Below are positions 7,971 to 16,922 of a DNA stretch of 64,000 nt, in pieces. The notes below the pieces were generated by a model. The model searched no databases. It was not told where the DNA came from and worked only from the letters and a program-made list of their open reading frames with translations. How positions within the stretch are numbered: position 1 is the first letter of the stretch; every line of letters begins with the position of its first letter. The translations under genes were made by a program, and so were the position numbers. The DNA is from Paenibacillus oceani. GTDB lineage: Bacteria > Bacillota > Bacilli > Paenibacillales > NBRC-103111. The stretch spans positions 1 through 64,000 of the forward strand of contig NZ_JACXJA010000020.1 in the NCBI RefSeq assembly GCF_014705615.1, given 5' to 3'.

Positions 7971-9332
7971 TTATAATCCCGACGCTTCTAGCCGGCCTGC
8001 GGTTAGTTCCCGGGACAGCTCCCGGATCTCGACGACCCGGTTTTCCAGACGCGCCCGGTCGGCGGAGAAGCCGATCTGATGGCCGTAGATCGAACGGTCC
8101 AGCGAGGTGGAGGAGATAGACGGCTCTTCGCCGCGCAGCGTGCGAATGAAGTCGGTGACAAGCCGCATATCCCCGCCCCCGTGCATATCGGCGGATACTT
8201 TTAATTCGACCAGCTCTTCTTGGTAAGTCGACGCGCCGTCACGGTCCGGATGCCGGATCTTGAAGCTGCCTTCCTCCATCGTGCCGACGATCTCGCCTTT
8301 GGTGCCGGTAATATGAATGGTCCGGCAAGGCTTCGACGTACCGCCGGTCAAGCTGTGCGACGCCGTGCTGCCGTCTTCGAATTCGATAATCACCGACTGG
8401 TGATCGACGACGTCGTTATCGCTACGCCAGACGCAGCGGCCGTAAGGATTGTCGGTACGCAGTGATTCGATTTTTTGCTCGTCCGCCGCACTGTTGCCAT
8501 GCGGCAAACCGGCCCATACATAGGGACTCCACAATTTTTTTTCGATGTACATGGAGCCGGCGGAATAGGCGCACTTGGACTCGATCGGGCAATCCGCAAG
8601 GCAGCGCGTCCCGGCTCCTTCGGGTGCTTTGTCCGAACGGAACTGATACAGACTTCCGAAGCTGCTTACTCGAACAGGGCGGACACTGCCTTTCATCCAG
8701 GAAACGATATCGAGATCGTGACAGCATTTCTGCATCAGCATCGAGGAGCCGCCCGCCTTCAGATTGCTCCATTTGCCTCTGACAAAAGCGGTGGCCATAT
8801 GATGGTAGCTGACGTTTTCCTCGGTTTGGATGGCGACGACTTCCCCGATGTCGCCGTTCTCGATCCGTCTGCGGATTTCGGCATAAAAGGGAGCATAACG
8901 CAGCACGTGGCATATAAATACCGTCCGTCCGGTAGCCCGGGACGCTTCATACAGCTCCAGCACCTCCGCCTCGCTGACCCCGATCGGCTTCTCGAGCAAT
9001 ACGTCGTAGCCCGCGTGCAGCAAAGGGATCGTCGTCGCCACATGGAACGAGTCCATCGTTCCGTTAATCGCGGCGTCCGCCAGCTTCGGTCCCGCGACGA
9101 GCTCTTCGACAGAAGCGTATAAACGGTCGTCCTGCAAGCCGAAACGGTCGGCGGCCCGTCTGCGGTGGACGGGGTCCGGGTCGACGACGGCTGTAATCTG
9201 CAGCTCATCCGGGTGTGTCAGCGCATAGGAGGCGTACAGCATGCTGCGGTTGCCGGCCCCTACAATAACGGCCTGAACGGGACGGGTGGCAGGGACGAGC
9301 GGAGAACGATCCGATTGCGAATACGGTGGCAT
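7971..9332 (-). CDS. Gfo/Idh/MocA-family oxidoreductase with a cysteine cluster
   Basis: The 453-aa NAD(P)-dependent sugar or cyclitol dehydrogenase has a Rossmann motif near the N-terminus (AVIVGAGNRS), the substrate-domain signature LLEKPIG, and a C-terminal alpha/beta domain. It carries an insert with CLADCPIESKC, a Cys-rich stretch seen in a long-form subgroup and possibly metal binding. ATG 9332 with AAGGAAGT upstream is preferred over the upstream frame to 9422, which has no homology. The gene is divergent from an AraC gene 122 bp away, its likely regulator. Confidence 0.9.
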   Translation of the reverse strand: MPPYSQSDRSPLVPATRPVQAVIVGAGNRSMLYASYALTHPDELQITAVVDPDPVHRRRAADRFGLQDDRLYASVEELVAGPKLADAAINGTMDSFHVATTIPLLHAGYDVLLEKPIGVSEAEVLELYEASRATGRTVFICHVLRYAPFYAEIRRRIENGDIGEVVAIQTEENVSYHHMATAFVRGKWSNLKAGGSSMLMQKCCHDLDIVSWMKGSVRPVRVSSFGSLYQFRSDKAPEGAGTRCLADCPIESKCAYSAGSMYIEKKLWSPYVWAGLPHGNSAADEQKIESLRTDNPYGRCVWRSDNDVVDHQSVIIEFEDGSTASHSLTGGTSKPCRTIHITGTKGEIVGTMEEGSFKIRHPDRDGASTYQEELVELKVSADMHGGGDMRLVTDFIRTLRGEEPSISSTSLDRSIYGHQIGFSADRARLENRVVEIRELSRELTAGRLEASGL

Positions 9333-9454
9333 AAGAACATCTACTTCCTTTCCGAATCCTATAATATTGTGGTATTGTTTTTCGTATAAAGTAAACGTAC
9401 TCCGCTTCAGACAAGGAATCAACAGTAATTAATTGAGATAGGAGTAGTAAAAAA

Positions 9455-10330
9455 ATGTTGCGTACCTCATACGGATTTCAATATAACGAGATCCCCGAAA
9501 GGCTGATCGTGATGGAATCGCTCGGGTGCGGCCAGGCTCTGGATACCGGCTACGGCAATGACGGCATGCGGCGTCCTGGCAGGGGACATCTGTTCCAGTA
9601 CACATTGTCCGGGGAAGGAGCGATTGCAGTGGGCGGGCAAACATACAGCGTTCCGAAGCACCACGGTTTCTTCGTCACGATCCCGAGCGAGCACCGGTAT
9701 TTTTATCCCCCGACAGCAACCAAGCCTTGGGAATTCATCTGGATTCGGGCGATCGGCAGGACGATGGAGGAGTATTGGGAGCATTTCATTCGCTCCTTCG
9801 GCCATGTCGCCATGTTCCGTCCCGATTCGGAGCCGATCCGGCTGATGTGGAGTATGTACCGCGATGCGGCGGGTCAAGGGCTGCGCGACAAATACCATAC
9901 GTCGCTGCGTCTGACCGAATGGGCGCTCTCCTTCGAGAGGATCGCCGAGGGAGGGGACGGCAGCGTCCGGCCGCTGCCCGAATCGCTGCAGAACGCCAAA
10001 GCTTTTATCGAGGGGCATATCGGCACCGACGTCAGTCTGGACGACGCAGCAGCGGCGGCGGGCATGTCGAAGCATCATTTCTGCAAAGTGTTCAAGTTGT
10101 ATACAGGGGTGACGCCGATGCATTATCTGCGCAAAATCCGGGTCGAGGAGGCGGCGAAAATGCTGCGCAACAGCACACTGCCGATCGAGCGGATCTCGGA
10201 GCAAACGGGCTTTGACAATGTCAGCTACTTCGGCAAAGTATTCCGCCAGCTCGTCGGCTCCACGCCGTCCGAATACCGCAAGGGGATGAGCAATTCGAAC
10301 GACAGCCGGCTTCTGCAAATCGTCGATTGA
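9455..10330 (+). CDS. AraC-family transcriptional regulator with cupin domain
   Basis: The 291-aa protein has an N-terminal cupin-like sugar-sensing domain (FQYTLSGEGAIAVGG..., VTIPSEHRYFYPP) and a C-terminal double helix-turn-helix from about 190, including DVSLDDAAAAAGMSKHHFCKVFK and the AraC signature ERISEQTGFDNVSYFGKVFR... PSEYRK. It starts at ATG 9455 behind AGGAG. Divergence from the Gfo/Idh gene suggests control of that gene, probably as an activator responding to a sugar. Confidence 0.92.
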   Translation: MLRTSYGFQYNEIPERLIVMESLGCGQALDTGYGNDGMRRPGRGHLFQYTLSGEGAIAVGGQTYSVPKHHGFFVTIPSEHRYFYPPTATKPWEFIWIRAIGRTMEEYWEHFIRSFGHVAMFRPDSEPIRLMWSMYRDAAGQGLRDKYHTSLRLTEWALSFERIAEGGDGSVRPLPESLQNAKAFIEGHIGTDVSLDDAAAAAGMSKHHFCKVFKLYTGVTPMHYLRKIRVEEAAKMLRNSTLPIERISEQTGFDNVSYFGKVFRQLVGSTPSEYRKGMSNSNDSRLLQIVD

Positions 10331-10414
10331 GAAACGGAAGATGCTGATCCTATTGCCAGCATGGTGGATCTGCGGGGAGCGAACGGCGGAGCATTGTTTC
10401 CGGCGTTGAATCCC

Positions 10415-10447
10415 AAAAATGCAAAAGCGCGCAGAGGCTGCGCGCTT
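10415..10447 (-). terminator. Terminator of ytqA
   Basis: Perfect 10-bp stem AAGCGCGCAG/CTGCGCGCTT with a 3-nt loop. The T-rich tail lies on the minus-strand side, so it serves the ytqA transcript and faces the convergent AraC gene. Confidence 0.85.
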
Positions 10448-10460
10448 CAGGTAAGTTCCT

Positions 10461-11444
10461 CTATGATCCGGATGCCGTTTCCCCGGACGGTGTCCCGGTC
10501 CACAGCTTCCCTTGCCAGGTGCCGCGTGCGGTTAACTCCGCATCGATGGCGTTCAGCACTTCCCACTTCTTCAAGCTCCACATCGGACCGATGAGCAAGT
10601 CGCGGGGCGCGTCTCCGGTCAGCCGGTGCACGATCATGTCCGGCGGCAGCAGCTCCAGCGTATCGACGACGAGCTTCACATACTCGTCCTTCTCCAGAAA
10701 GCGGACCAGACCCGCCTCATACTGCCGGACCATCGGTGTTTTGCGCATCAGATGGAGCAGATGCACCTTGATGCCCTGCACGTCCATATCGGCGACCGCC
10801 CTGGCCGTATCGAGCATCATCTCGTGCGTCTCGCCCGGCAGCCCGTATATGATGTGGGCGCAGACGCGAATGTTCCGGCGGCGCAGCTTCTCGACCGCTT
10901 CCAGGTAACAGTCGGTATCGTGCGCCCGGTTGATCAGCTCGGACGTTTTCTCGTGTATGGTCTGCAGACCCATCTCCACCCACAGGTAGGTGCGTTCGTT
11001 CAGCTCGGCCAAATAATCGACGACATCGTCCGGCAAGCAGTCCGGCCGCGTAGCGATCGACAGCCCGACGACACCCGGCTGCTGCAAGATGACTTCATAA
11101 TACTCGCGCAGCTCCTCGACCGGAGCGTACGTATTCGTATACGCCTGGAAGTAGCCGATATAGCTGGCTTCCGGCCATTTCTGGTGCTGCCGGTCGCGGA
11201 TCTTGTTGAATTGCGTGACGAGATCGTCCCTGCGGCTTCCCGCGAAGTCGCCCGAGCCTCTGGCGCTGCAGAACGTGCAGCCCCCGGTGGCGATCTTGCC
11301 GTCCCGGTTCGGACAGGTGAAGCCGGCGTCGAGCATCACTTTGAACACCTTGGCGCCAAACTGCTCGCGCATCTCGTAATTCCACGTATGAAACCGCTTG
11401 TCTCCCCATAAGCGAGGCTGGATGGCGGATGGCGTTACGTTCAT
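10461..11444 (-). CDS. ytqA: TIGR01212-family radical SAM protein (YtqA)
   Basis: The 327-aa radical SAM protein is of the YtqA/YhcC type. It has the cysteine motif CPNRDG...GGCTFCSARG (about 44-62), the conserved SIATRPDCLPDDV strand and LWVEMGLQTIHE, and the terminal LTGDAPRDLLIGPMWS box typical of this family. The substrate is not established; genomic linkage to mnmM suggests RNA modification. In this genome the pair is split by a dehydrogenase/AraC insertion. Confidence 0.92.
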   Translation of the reverse strand: MNVTPSAIQPRLWGDKRFHTWNYEMREQFGAKVFKVMLDAGFTCPNRDGKIATGGCTFCSARGSGDFAGSRRDDLVTQFNKIRDRQHQKWPEASYIGYFQAYTNTYAPVEELREYYEVILQQPGVVGLSIATRPDCLPDDVVDYLAELNERTYLWVEMGLQTIHEKTSELINRAHDTDCYLEAVEKLRRRNIRVCAHIIYGLPGETHEMMLDTARAVADMDVQGIKVHLLHLMRKTPMVRQYEAGLVRFLEKDEYVKLVVDTLELLPPDMIVHRLTGDAPRDLLIGPMWSLKKWEVLNAIDAELTARGTWQGKLWTGTPSGETASGS

Positions 11445-11674
11445 TTGGTCAAACTCCTTTATTCAGGTTGAATCGGCAGGTCCGGGGGCCGCAAGAGGCA
11501 TCCCGGCGGGATAGATCCATAAGCACCATTGTACCAGAAATCGCCGCGTTCCGCTTCAAGCGCTACCGGCCTGCGCGGGCAGGAGCGGTGCCGCCAGCCT
11601 TCCGCCGCTCTCTCCACCGTTCCGGGTACGCAAAAAAACCGCCCGGGAATCCCGGGCGGGTCGAAGTTCTATAT

Positions 11675-13042
11675 TTAGTTGGCGGGCTGTGCAGCCGGTT
11701 CCTGCTTCGCTTCCACCGCTTGACCGGCATCGGCCTTGTCTGTTTCCGGCTTGCCTTCATCCGTCTTACCGGATTCCGGTTGTGCCGGCGCCTCCGGCAG
11801 TTCTGTCAAATCCGGAATGGCGAATTCTTCGGCGTTTTTGGCTTCGGCCGGAAGCACGATGTCGACCGGTTCGTTAAACGACGTATACTGGGCCGCCATG
11901 CTCATATCCATGCCCTGAAGCGGAATGTCGGCGGAGTCGCTGTTGTAGTTGATTTTCATCGCAACGTCCATCTTCTCCGTCAGCATCGTCGTTTCGTTGA
12001 TCGACATCGTGCCGTTCATCGACATCGTCATGTTCTGCAATTCCGGAGTTTCCGGCAGCGACTGGAGCATACTGTTGTCCGGCATCGCCTTGGTCAAGGC
12101 CTCCATAATTTGCTTCATATCGCCGATTTTGCCGTTGACGCCGATTTTGCGCATCGTTTTGCCGTCGACCGTCTCCGTTCCCAGATCGCGGTAGAAGAAC
12201 ATTTTGTTCATCATAGCCTGATTCATCGAAGCACTGTTCTTCTGCAGCTCCATCAGCTGCTCGAACGTAAACGGCATTTGCTTCGACATGTTCACCCATT
12301 TGGCCGAGCCTGTGCCGTCAGGGTCCGGAATTTTCATAAAGGTGCCTTCGGGTACGAGGTACTGCTCCATATCCATCGCCGGTGTGCCCGGAATCGGCAT
12401 CTCCATCTTCATCGTCATGTGCATGCCTTTGGCCGAGTCGAACGCAGCTTCCGACTTCATCGAAGTCTGCAAATCACCTGGAATCGGCAACGCCTCTTTC
12501 AGAAGCACCTTTACCTTCTGATCCATTACCATCTTGTACGATTTCAGCTTAGCCTGCTCCGCATACGATTGCTCCAGCCATTTGACTACTTTGGGATCGT
12601 TCTCCAGCGAGAGCCGGATCGCTTCCTGTGTGGAGGAAGAGAGCAGAACGGACTGGTCTCCGAGCGAAACGCCGAATTTGGACTTCAACTGGCCCAGCGC
12701 GGCGTTGTCTTCGAGTCCGAGGAATCGGGCAAGCACATAGCTGGCTTCCTGCTTCGTGATCGGCTGATCCGGCCGGAACGTGCCGTCCGGGTAACCGTCG
12801 ATGATCTGACGTTCGATCAATGCCCGTACCGAGGAGGCATACGGGGAATCCTCCGTTATATCCGAAGGGAGCTTGACGCTGCCGCTCCCGGGAGTCATCT
12901 CCAAATAATCGGTTACCTGTTTAAAAAACTGTCCGCGCGTAACGGACGATTCCGGGGATGCCGTATTCGCCGCGAGCACCGGTGTTGCGGATAAGGACAA
13001 CGCAAGCAAGGCAGTTGACGCCAAGGTTAAAGGTTTCTTCAA
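11675..13042 (-). CDS. Secreted SLH-domain protein with Met-rich lipoprotein-like domain
   Basis: About 455 aa, with a signal peptide (KKPLTLASTALLALSLSA, cleavage near VLAANT). One S-layer homology repeat follows (TRGQFFKQV...DGTFRPDQPITKQEASYVLARFLGL), which would bind pyruvylated secondary wall polymer. A ~270-aa domain rich in Met resembles the DUF6612/LolA-like fold, and the tail is Pro/Glu/Lys-rich. The frame is open to 13513, but the signal peptide fixes the start at TTG 13042, eight bases after GGGAGAG. Only one SLH copy is present, so wall binding may be weak. Function unknown. Confidence 0.8.
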   Translation of the reverse strand: MKKPLTLASTALLALSLSATPVLAANTASPESSVTRGQFFKQVTDYLEMTPGSGSVKLPSDITEDSPYASSVRALIERQIIDGYPDGTFRPDQPITKQEASYVLARFLGLEDNAALGQLKSKFGVSLGDQSVLLSSSTQEAIRLSLENDPKVVKWLEQSYAEQAKLKSYKMVMDQKVKVLLKEALPIPGDLQTSMKSEAAFDSAKGMHMTMKMEMPIPGTPAMDMEQYLVPEGTFMKIPDPDGTGSAKWVNMSKQMPFTFEQLMELQKNSASMNQAMMNKMFFYRDLGTETVDGKTMRKIGVNGKIGDMKQIMEALTKAMPDNSMLQSLPETPELQNMTMSMNGTMSINETTMLTEKMDVAMKINYNSDSADIPLQGMDMSMAAQYTSFNEPVDIVLPAEAKNAEEFAIPDLTELPEAPAQPESGKTDEGKPETDKADAGQAVEAKQEPAAQPAN

Positions 13043-13222
13043 TTCCGATCTCTCCCATCTGTATGTATTCGGAACTACGATCGTCCAACAAGCGACCGCG
13101 ATACTCCTTACTACGAAAAAACCGGACAAAGGTTTCAAAAACCGCTGGAAAAACCACCCCTTCATCTGCTTGGAAACCAAAATGAAAATGAAGAAAAAGG
13201 CTTGAAATACCGGCGTTCCCAC

Positions 13223-13251
13223 TTGCAAAACCTTACATGATATGTTATATT
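13223..13251 (+). promoter_or_regulatory. Sigma-A-type promoter of the 68-aa gene
   Basis: TTGCAA, a 17-bp spacer and TATATT. It lies about 105 bp before the small CDS at 13356, in the 313-bp gap after the SLH gene start. Confidence 0.6.
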
Positions 13252-13355
13252 GATCACGAGGAAAACCCTTTAATCCCCGCACTTTTCGCAGCTTCGAATA
13301 CCTATTCGTCGATTCAGGGCATACTTGTACAAATACTCTTGATGAGGTGAAGTCC

Positions 13356-13562
13356 ATGAATACTGCGTTTGAAATTCCGAACGGCGACGAGACTATCACG
13401 GTAGAACTGACGATTAAGGAAGCGATGGCGCTAAGCGGCGGAATCCGATTCCGTCCGGAGAGCAAGGTGGCTCTCAGCGCGAAGAAAAAAGTGAAGAAAG
13501 TGCTTGACCGCAAGATGCTGCCGCACAGCGACCGTATCCCGTATCACACTTTGGATCTTTGA
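13356..13562 (+). CDS. Small hypothetical protein (68 aa)
   Basis: A 68-aa soluble protein with an acidic N-terminal half (IPNGDETITVELTIKEAMALSGG) and a basic middle (SAKKKVKKVLDRK). No family is recognised. ATG 13356 follows GAGGTGA at a normal distance; the in-frame GTG at 13347 overlaps that ribosome site and is less likely. A good promoter 105 bp upstream and clean codon use support a real gene. Confidence 0.65.
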   Translation: MNTAFEIPNGDETITVELTIKEAMALSGGIRFRPESKVALSAKKKVKKVLDRKMLPHSDRIPYHTLDL

Positions 13563-13567
13563 ACGTT

Positions 13568-13753
13568 AAGTGCGAGTTCAAAAAGTCCGGTTTTCAGCAC
13601 CGAGAAGATGGGATGAAGCTAGGAAATGAGGAGCGGAGCGTAGTAGAGCTACGTGAGCACCGGAAGTTCCGGCTGAATTCCATATTCGATGTCGAGCACG
13701 CTTTCTGTATCTGCTTCGTGATCAAAAGTGGACTTTTTGTACAACCTCGTTAA
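13568..13753. repeat. MITE-like element with imperfect terminal inverted repeats
   Basis: The left end GTTCAAAAAGTCC (13576-13588) is nearly the inverse of the right end GGACTTTTTGTAC (13730-13742), 12 of 13 matching. Both ends recur together at 14650-14692 without the ~140-bp interior. Internal ORFs are short and follow the repeat. This fits a non-autonomous mobile or repeat element of an unnamed family. Confidence 0.65.
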
Positions 13754-13907
13754 CCGGATATAAGCCCAGTCACGGGGCGCCGAATCCTATGTACCTTTCG
13801 TACGGTGCAGAGGAGGACGGCGCTCTTTTTTGGCCGCGCTTCCCTTTTGAAGGGTTATCCGGTATGATGATAAATCGTACAGGCAATTAACAGTTGGGGG
13901 AAAACCA

Positions 13908-14624
13908 ATGCGACTGAGAGGCAGAAAAGGGATACGCGAGGAGATCGAACGGCAGAACGACCTGGTCGTCCTCGAACCGCAGCAGTGGAAGGGCCGCTGG
14001 TCCGAATGGTTCGGCAACGACAAGCCGATCTATGTGGAGCTGGGGATGGGCAAAGGAAAGTTTATTAGCGGAATGAGCGTGCAGCATCCGGATTGTAATT
14101 TTATCGGTGTGGACATGTACGACGAGCTGATTCGCCGGGCCAGCGACAAGGCGAGATTGGCAGCGGAGCGGGAAGACGGAAGCGCGCCGGACAATTTGGC
14201 TCTCGCGCTGTTTAATATCGAGCGGATCGAGGAGATGTTTGCCGAAGCCGAGCTTCGCCGCATCTACTTGAATTTCAGCGATCCTTGGCCGAAAAAGAAA
14301 CATGCCCGCCGCAGACTGACGCACCCGGGCTTTATAACCAAATACATCCGACTGCTCGACAGCCGGGGCGAGATCCACTTCAAGACCGACTCGCGCTCGC
14401 TGTTCGAGTTCTCGCTGAACTCGTTCGCCGATATGAACATCCGGCTGCGCAACATCTCGCTGGATCTGCACAAGGACGGTCCTGCGCCTAACAACGTGAT
14501 GACCGAATACGAGACGAAATTTTCCGAGCAAAGTATGCCGATCTACCGTCTGGAAGCTGTCATTGGCAGCGACGCGCTGGCGGAGCATGAGCGGCTGTTG
14601 AAACGTCCCGAGGCTTCTGTATAA
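13908..14624 (+). CDS. trmB: tRNA (guanine-N7-)-methyltransferase
   Basis: TrmB makes m7G46 in the variable loop of tRNAs using SAM. The 238-aa protein carries RLRGRKG at the N-terminus, the SAM site VELGMGKGKFI, FIGVDMYDEL, the catalytic-region motif NFSDPWPKKKHARRRL and the C-terminal FKTDSRSLFEFSL and TEYETKFSEQ boxes, all in family order. It starts at ATG 13908 after GGGGGAAAA. It sits between two copies of the MITE-like repeat. Confidence 0.96.
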   Translation: MRLRGRKGIREEIERQNDLVVLEPQQWKGRWSEWFGNDKPIYVELGMGKGKFISGMSVQHPDCNFIGVDMYDELIRRASDKARLAAEREDGSAPDNLALALFNIERIEEMFAEAELRRIYLNFSDPWPKKKHARRRLTHPGFITKYIRLLDSRGEIHFKTDSRSLFEFSLNSFADMNIRLRNISLDLHKDGPAPNNVMTEYETKFSEQSMPIYRLEAVIGSDALAEHERLLKRPEASV

Positions 14625-14649
14625 GCCCCGGAACGTTTTTTTTGTTTGG

Positions 14650-14692
14650 AAGTGCGTGTTCAAAAAGTCCGGTTTTTTGAACAATCTCTTTA
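14650..14692. repeat. Internally deleted copy of the MITE-like element
   Basis: The left 26 bases match 13568-13593, and the right ~20 match 13734-13753 (17 of 20). The joined ends form the perfect hairpin GTTCAAAAA/TTTTTGAAC at 14658-14682, which may now terminate trmB. The right end supplies the stop codon of the TSUP gene at 14690-14692. Confidence 0.65.
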
Positions 14693-15433
14693 AGGGAACA
14701 GCAGCCGTATCGCGCCCAGCGCGGTCATGACGAGAATAATCGTCTGGAAATGGGCTTGCGGTATTTTCGGCACGACCTTGATCCCGATCCAGGTTCCGAT
14801 TAGAACCGGCACCGCCATCCAGGCGCTGAAGACAAAGGTGTCGGCCGTGATCAGTCCCAAAGAAGCGTTGAACGGAACTTTAATGAGATTAACGGCCAGG
14901 AAAAACCACGCCCCCGTGCCGATAAAAGCTTGCTTGGACAGCCCCTTCGACAGCAGATATACCGTCATAATCGCACCCGCCACGTTGCCCACCATCGTCG
15001 CAAATCCGGCCAAAATGCCCATAGCCGCCTGAAAGTAGATGGTTTGAGTGATCGGGTAACGCATCTTCTGCTCGAGCCGGTCCTTCAGCAGATGAAGCAG
15101 CAGCAGCGACAAAATGAGCGTGCCGAGCATCACGGACAGCTGGCTGTCGCCGATCCGGTCCATGACGAAATAGCCGAGCAGAATGCCTCCGAGCACCCAG
15201 GGGATGAGGACGATCAGATGTTTCCACACGACGGTCCGGCGATAGTAGGAGACGGCGACGATGTCCGCGGTGATGAGCATCGGCAGGATCATCCCGACCG
15301 ACAATTTGGCGGGAAACACGATCGCCATCAGAGCGACGCTGAAAATGCCGACACCGGGAATGCCGGTTTTGGAAAAGCCGGTCATCACCGCGGCCGTCAC
15401 GGCGAGGATGATTTGAGTCCAGTTCAGATCCAT
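14690..15433 (-). CDS. TSUP (TauE/SafE) family transporter
   Basis: The 247-aa membrane protein has about eight hydrophobic segments and the TSUP half-motifs GFSKTGIPGVGIFSVALM near the start and FATMVGNVAGAIMTVYLL in the second half. The family exports sulfite or organosulfonates or takes up related anions; the substrate here is unknown. ATG 15433 after GGGGGAA is preferred, since the longer frame to 15502 adds only hydrophilic, unconserved residues. Unlike the copy at 4957-5553, this one is complete. Confidence 0.9.
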   Translation of the reverse strand: MDLNWTQIILAVTAAVMTGFSKTGIPGVGIFSVALMAIVFPAKLSVGMILPMLITADIVAVSYYRRTVVWKHLIVLIPWVLGGILLGYFVMDRIGDSQLSVMLGTLILSLLLLHLLKDRLEQKMRYPITQTIYFQAAMGILAGFATMVGNVAGAIMTVYLLSKGLSKQAFIGTGAWFFLAVNLIKVPFNASLGLITADTFVFSAWMAVPVLIGTWIGIKVVPKIPQAHFQTIILVMTALGAIRLLFP

Positions 15434-15749
15434 AGGATAGGTTCCCCCGTTCGTTTCGTTGATCGTTCCATTCTGGCGGGACGGTCGGCTATCGGTCTGC
15501 AAGCATTAATTATACACCCCGTTAAGTGTCCTGAAGGTAAATTTTATGAGAATAAATATGGCGAGCCGTATCGCGCTTGCAGCGCCGGAATTCCTGAGGC
15601 AAAGCAAAAAGGCCCCGATCTCCTCCCGCAGAGAAGATCAAGGCCTGGTGCAGAGCGCCCGTTGCAGCGTGATGTATTTGTTTTGGCGGCTGCGCTCCGG
15701 CGGCTCTCTAACCCCGTTGCTTCGTACCGACCCCACTTCGTTCGTGACG
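15434..15749. other. Intergenic region between the TSUP gene and the glycosyltransferase gene
   Basis: The 316 bp carry the upstream region of the TSUP gene and the terminator of the glycosyltransferase (15604-15647). I see no convincing gene; the short frames across it have no family features. Confidence 0.5.
15604..15647 (-). terminator. Terminator of the glycosyltransferase gene
   Basis: On the minus strand AGGCC...GGCCT with an inner GATCTTCTC/GGAGATC pairing is followed by TTTTTGC. It lies about 100 bp beyond the stop codon. Confidence 0.75.
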
Positions 15750-16862
15750 TTACAGCATTTGCATAATCGCCTGATGGCATGTTCTCGGATTATACTTCTC
15801 CGGTTTCCGTGAAGGTCCGCGGTGCACCAGCCGGTTGTCCGGCATCCCGCCGGCAATCTTGTCGAGCCAGTAGTCGACCGTCTGCAGCGATTTGATCTGT
15901 TCGCCGAATCCGCGCTCTGTGAAATAAAGGCAGTTTTCTTCCTCCTGACCCGGAATCGGGCTGTAGAACAGCATCGGCAGCCCTTTGGCCAGTCCTTCCG
16001 TACAGGTCATGCCGCCGGGCTTCGTAATGAGAAGATCGGAGACGTCCATCAGCTTGTCGATCTCGCGCGTAAAGCCCATAAGCCGGATGTTCGGATGCCG
16101 GTAATCGGGATCTTCCGCCAGTCTGGACAGCGTCTTCTCGTTGTTGCCCAAGCAGATGATCAGTTGAACCCGCTCCCGCCAACGCGCCATGTGTCGCAGC
16201 AGCTCCTCGTGCCGGACCAGTCCCCAGCCGCCGCCCATAACGAGCACGGTAGGCATCGCCTTCAGTCCGAATCGTTTCCGCAGCTCATCCTTGTTGTGGT
16301 GCTCCCAGAAGTTCGGATGGACGGGAATGCCGGTTACTTCGATATGCGAATCGGGTACGCCGCGAAGCAGGAGCTTGCCCTTCACTTCCTCGGTGGATAC
16401 CAGATATTTGTTGACCTCCGGATTGATCCAGGTGCCGTGCGCATCGTAATCGGTAATGACGGTGCACAGCGGAATCGACAGTCCGGCGCGCTTCAGCCGC
16501 GAAACGACGGCGCTTGGAAACGGATGGGTACACACGATCGTATCGGGCCTCAGCTGCTTGATGATCTCGGCGGTCTGCCCGTAGAAGATCCGGTGCAGCG
16601 CCAAGCGGGTGAGCCGGTTCAGCGACTTCTTGTACTGCGAACGGTACACGAGGCCGTAAAGCTTAGGTTGCGAGGTGATCGTTTTCCGGTAAGCGGAAAA
16701 AATCAACGGAGCCAGCGTCGGATGCAAAAACGATCCAAGTTCCATCACCCGCGTCTGCAGGTCCGGAGAGAGCTGGCGAAGTCCGACGGAAAGCGCATGT
16801 GCGGCCTGGGTATGGCCGGCACCGAAACCTTCGGAAAGCAGCAAGATCCGTTTCTTTTGCAA
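15750..16862 (-). CDS. GT28/MGDG-synthase-type glycolipid glycosyltransferase (UgtP-like)
   Basis: About 370 aa with the N-terminal MGDG synthase domain (ILLLSEGFGAGHTQAAHAL) and a C-terminal GT-B domain with VLVMGGGWG, DLLITKPGGMTCTEGLAKGLP and SPIPGQEEEN. Homologues move glucose or galactose from a UDP-sugar to diacylglycerol, giving glycolipids and lipoteichoic acid anchors at the cytoplasmic membrane face. TTG 16862 after AGGTGA matches where homologues begin; the frame continues to a TTG at 16913 without a ribosome site. It lies 60 bp downstream of the PAP2 gene, probably in one operon. Confidence 0.88.
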   Translation of the reverse strand: MQKKRILLLSEGFGAGHTQAAHALSVGLRQLSPDLQTRVMELGSFLHPTLAPLIFSAYRKTITSQPKLYGLVYRSQYKKSLNRLTRLALHRIFYGQTAEIIKQLRPDTIVCTHPFPSAVVSRLKRAGLSIPLCTVITDYDAHGTWINPEVNKYLVSTEEVKGKLLLRGVPDSHIEVTGIPVHPNFWEHHNKDELRKRFGLKAMPTVLVMGGGWGLVRHEELLRHMARWRERVQLIICLGNNEKTLSRLAEDPDYRHPNIRLMGFTREIDKLMDVSDLLITKPGGMTCTEGLAKGLPMLFYSPIPGQEEENCLYFTERGFGEQIKSLQTVDYWLDKIAGGMPDNRLVHRGPSRKPEKYNPRTCHQAIMQML

Positions 16863-16922
16863 GATCGTCACCTGACCTTTACCTTCAAAAAGGTGTATAC
16901 CTGATTCTAACAATAATCGATT

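Noticed and set aside
13559-13753. 64-codon frame in the MITE-like element
   Set aside because: It covers the repeat exactly, its start overlaps the previous stop, and there is no ribosome site.
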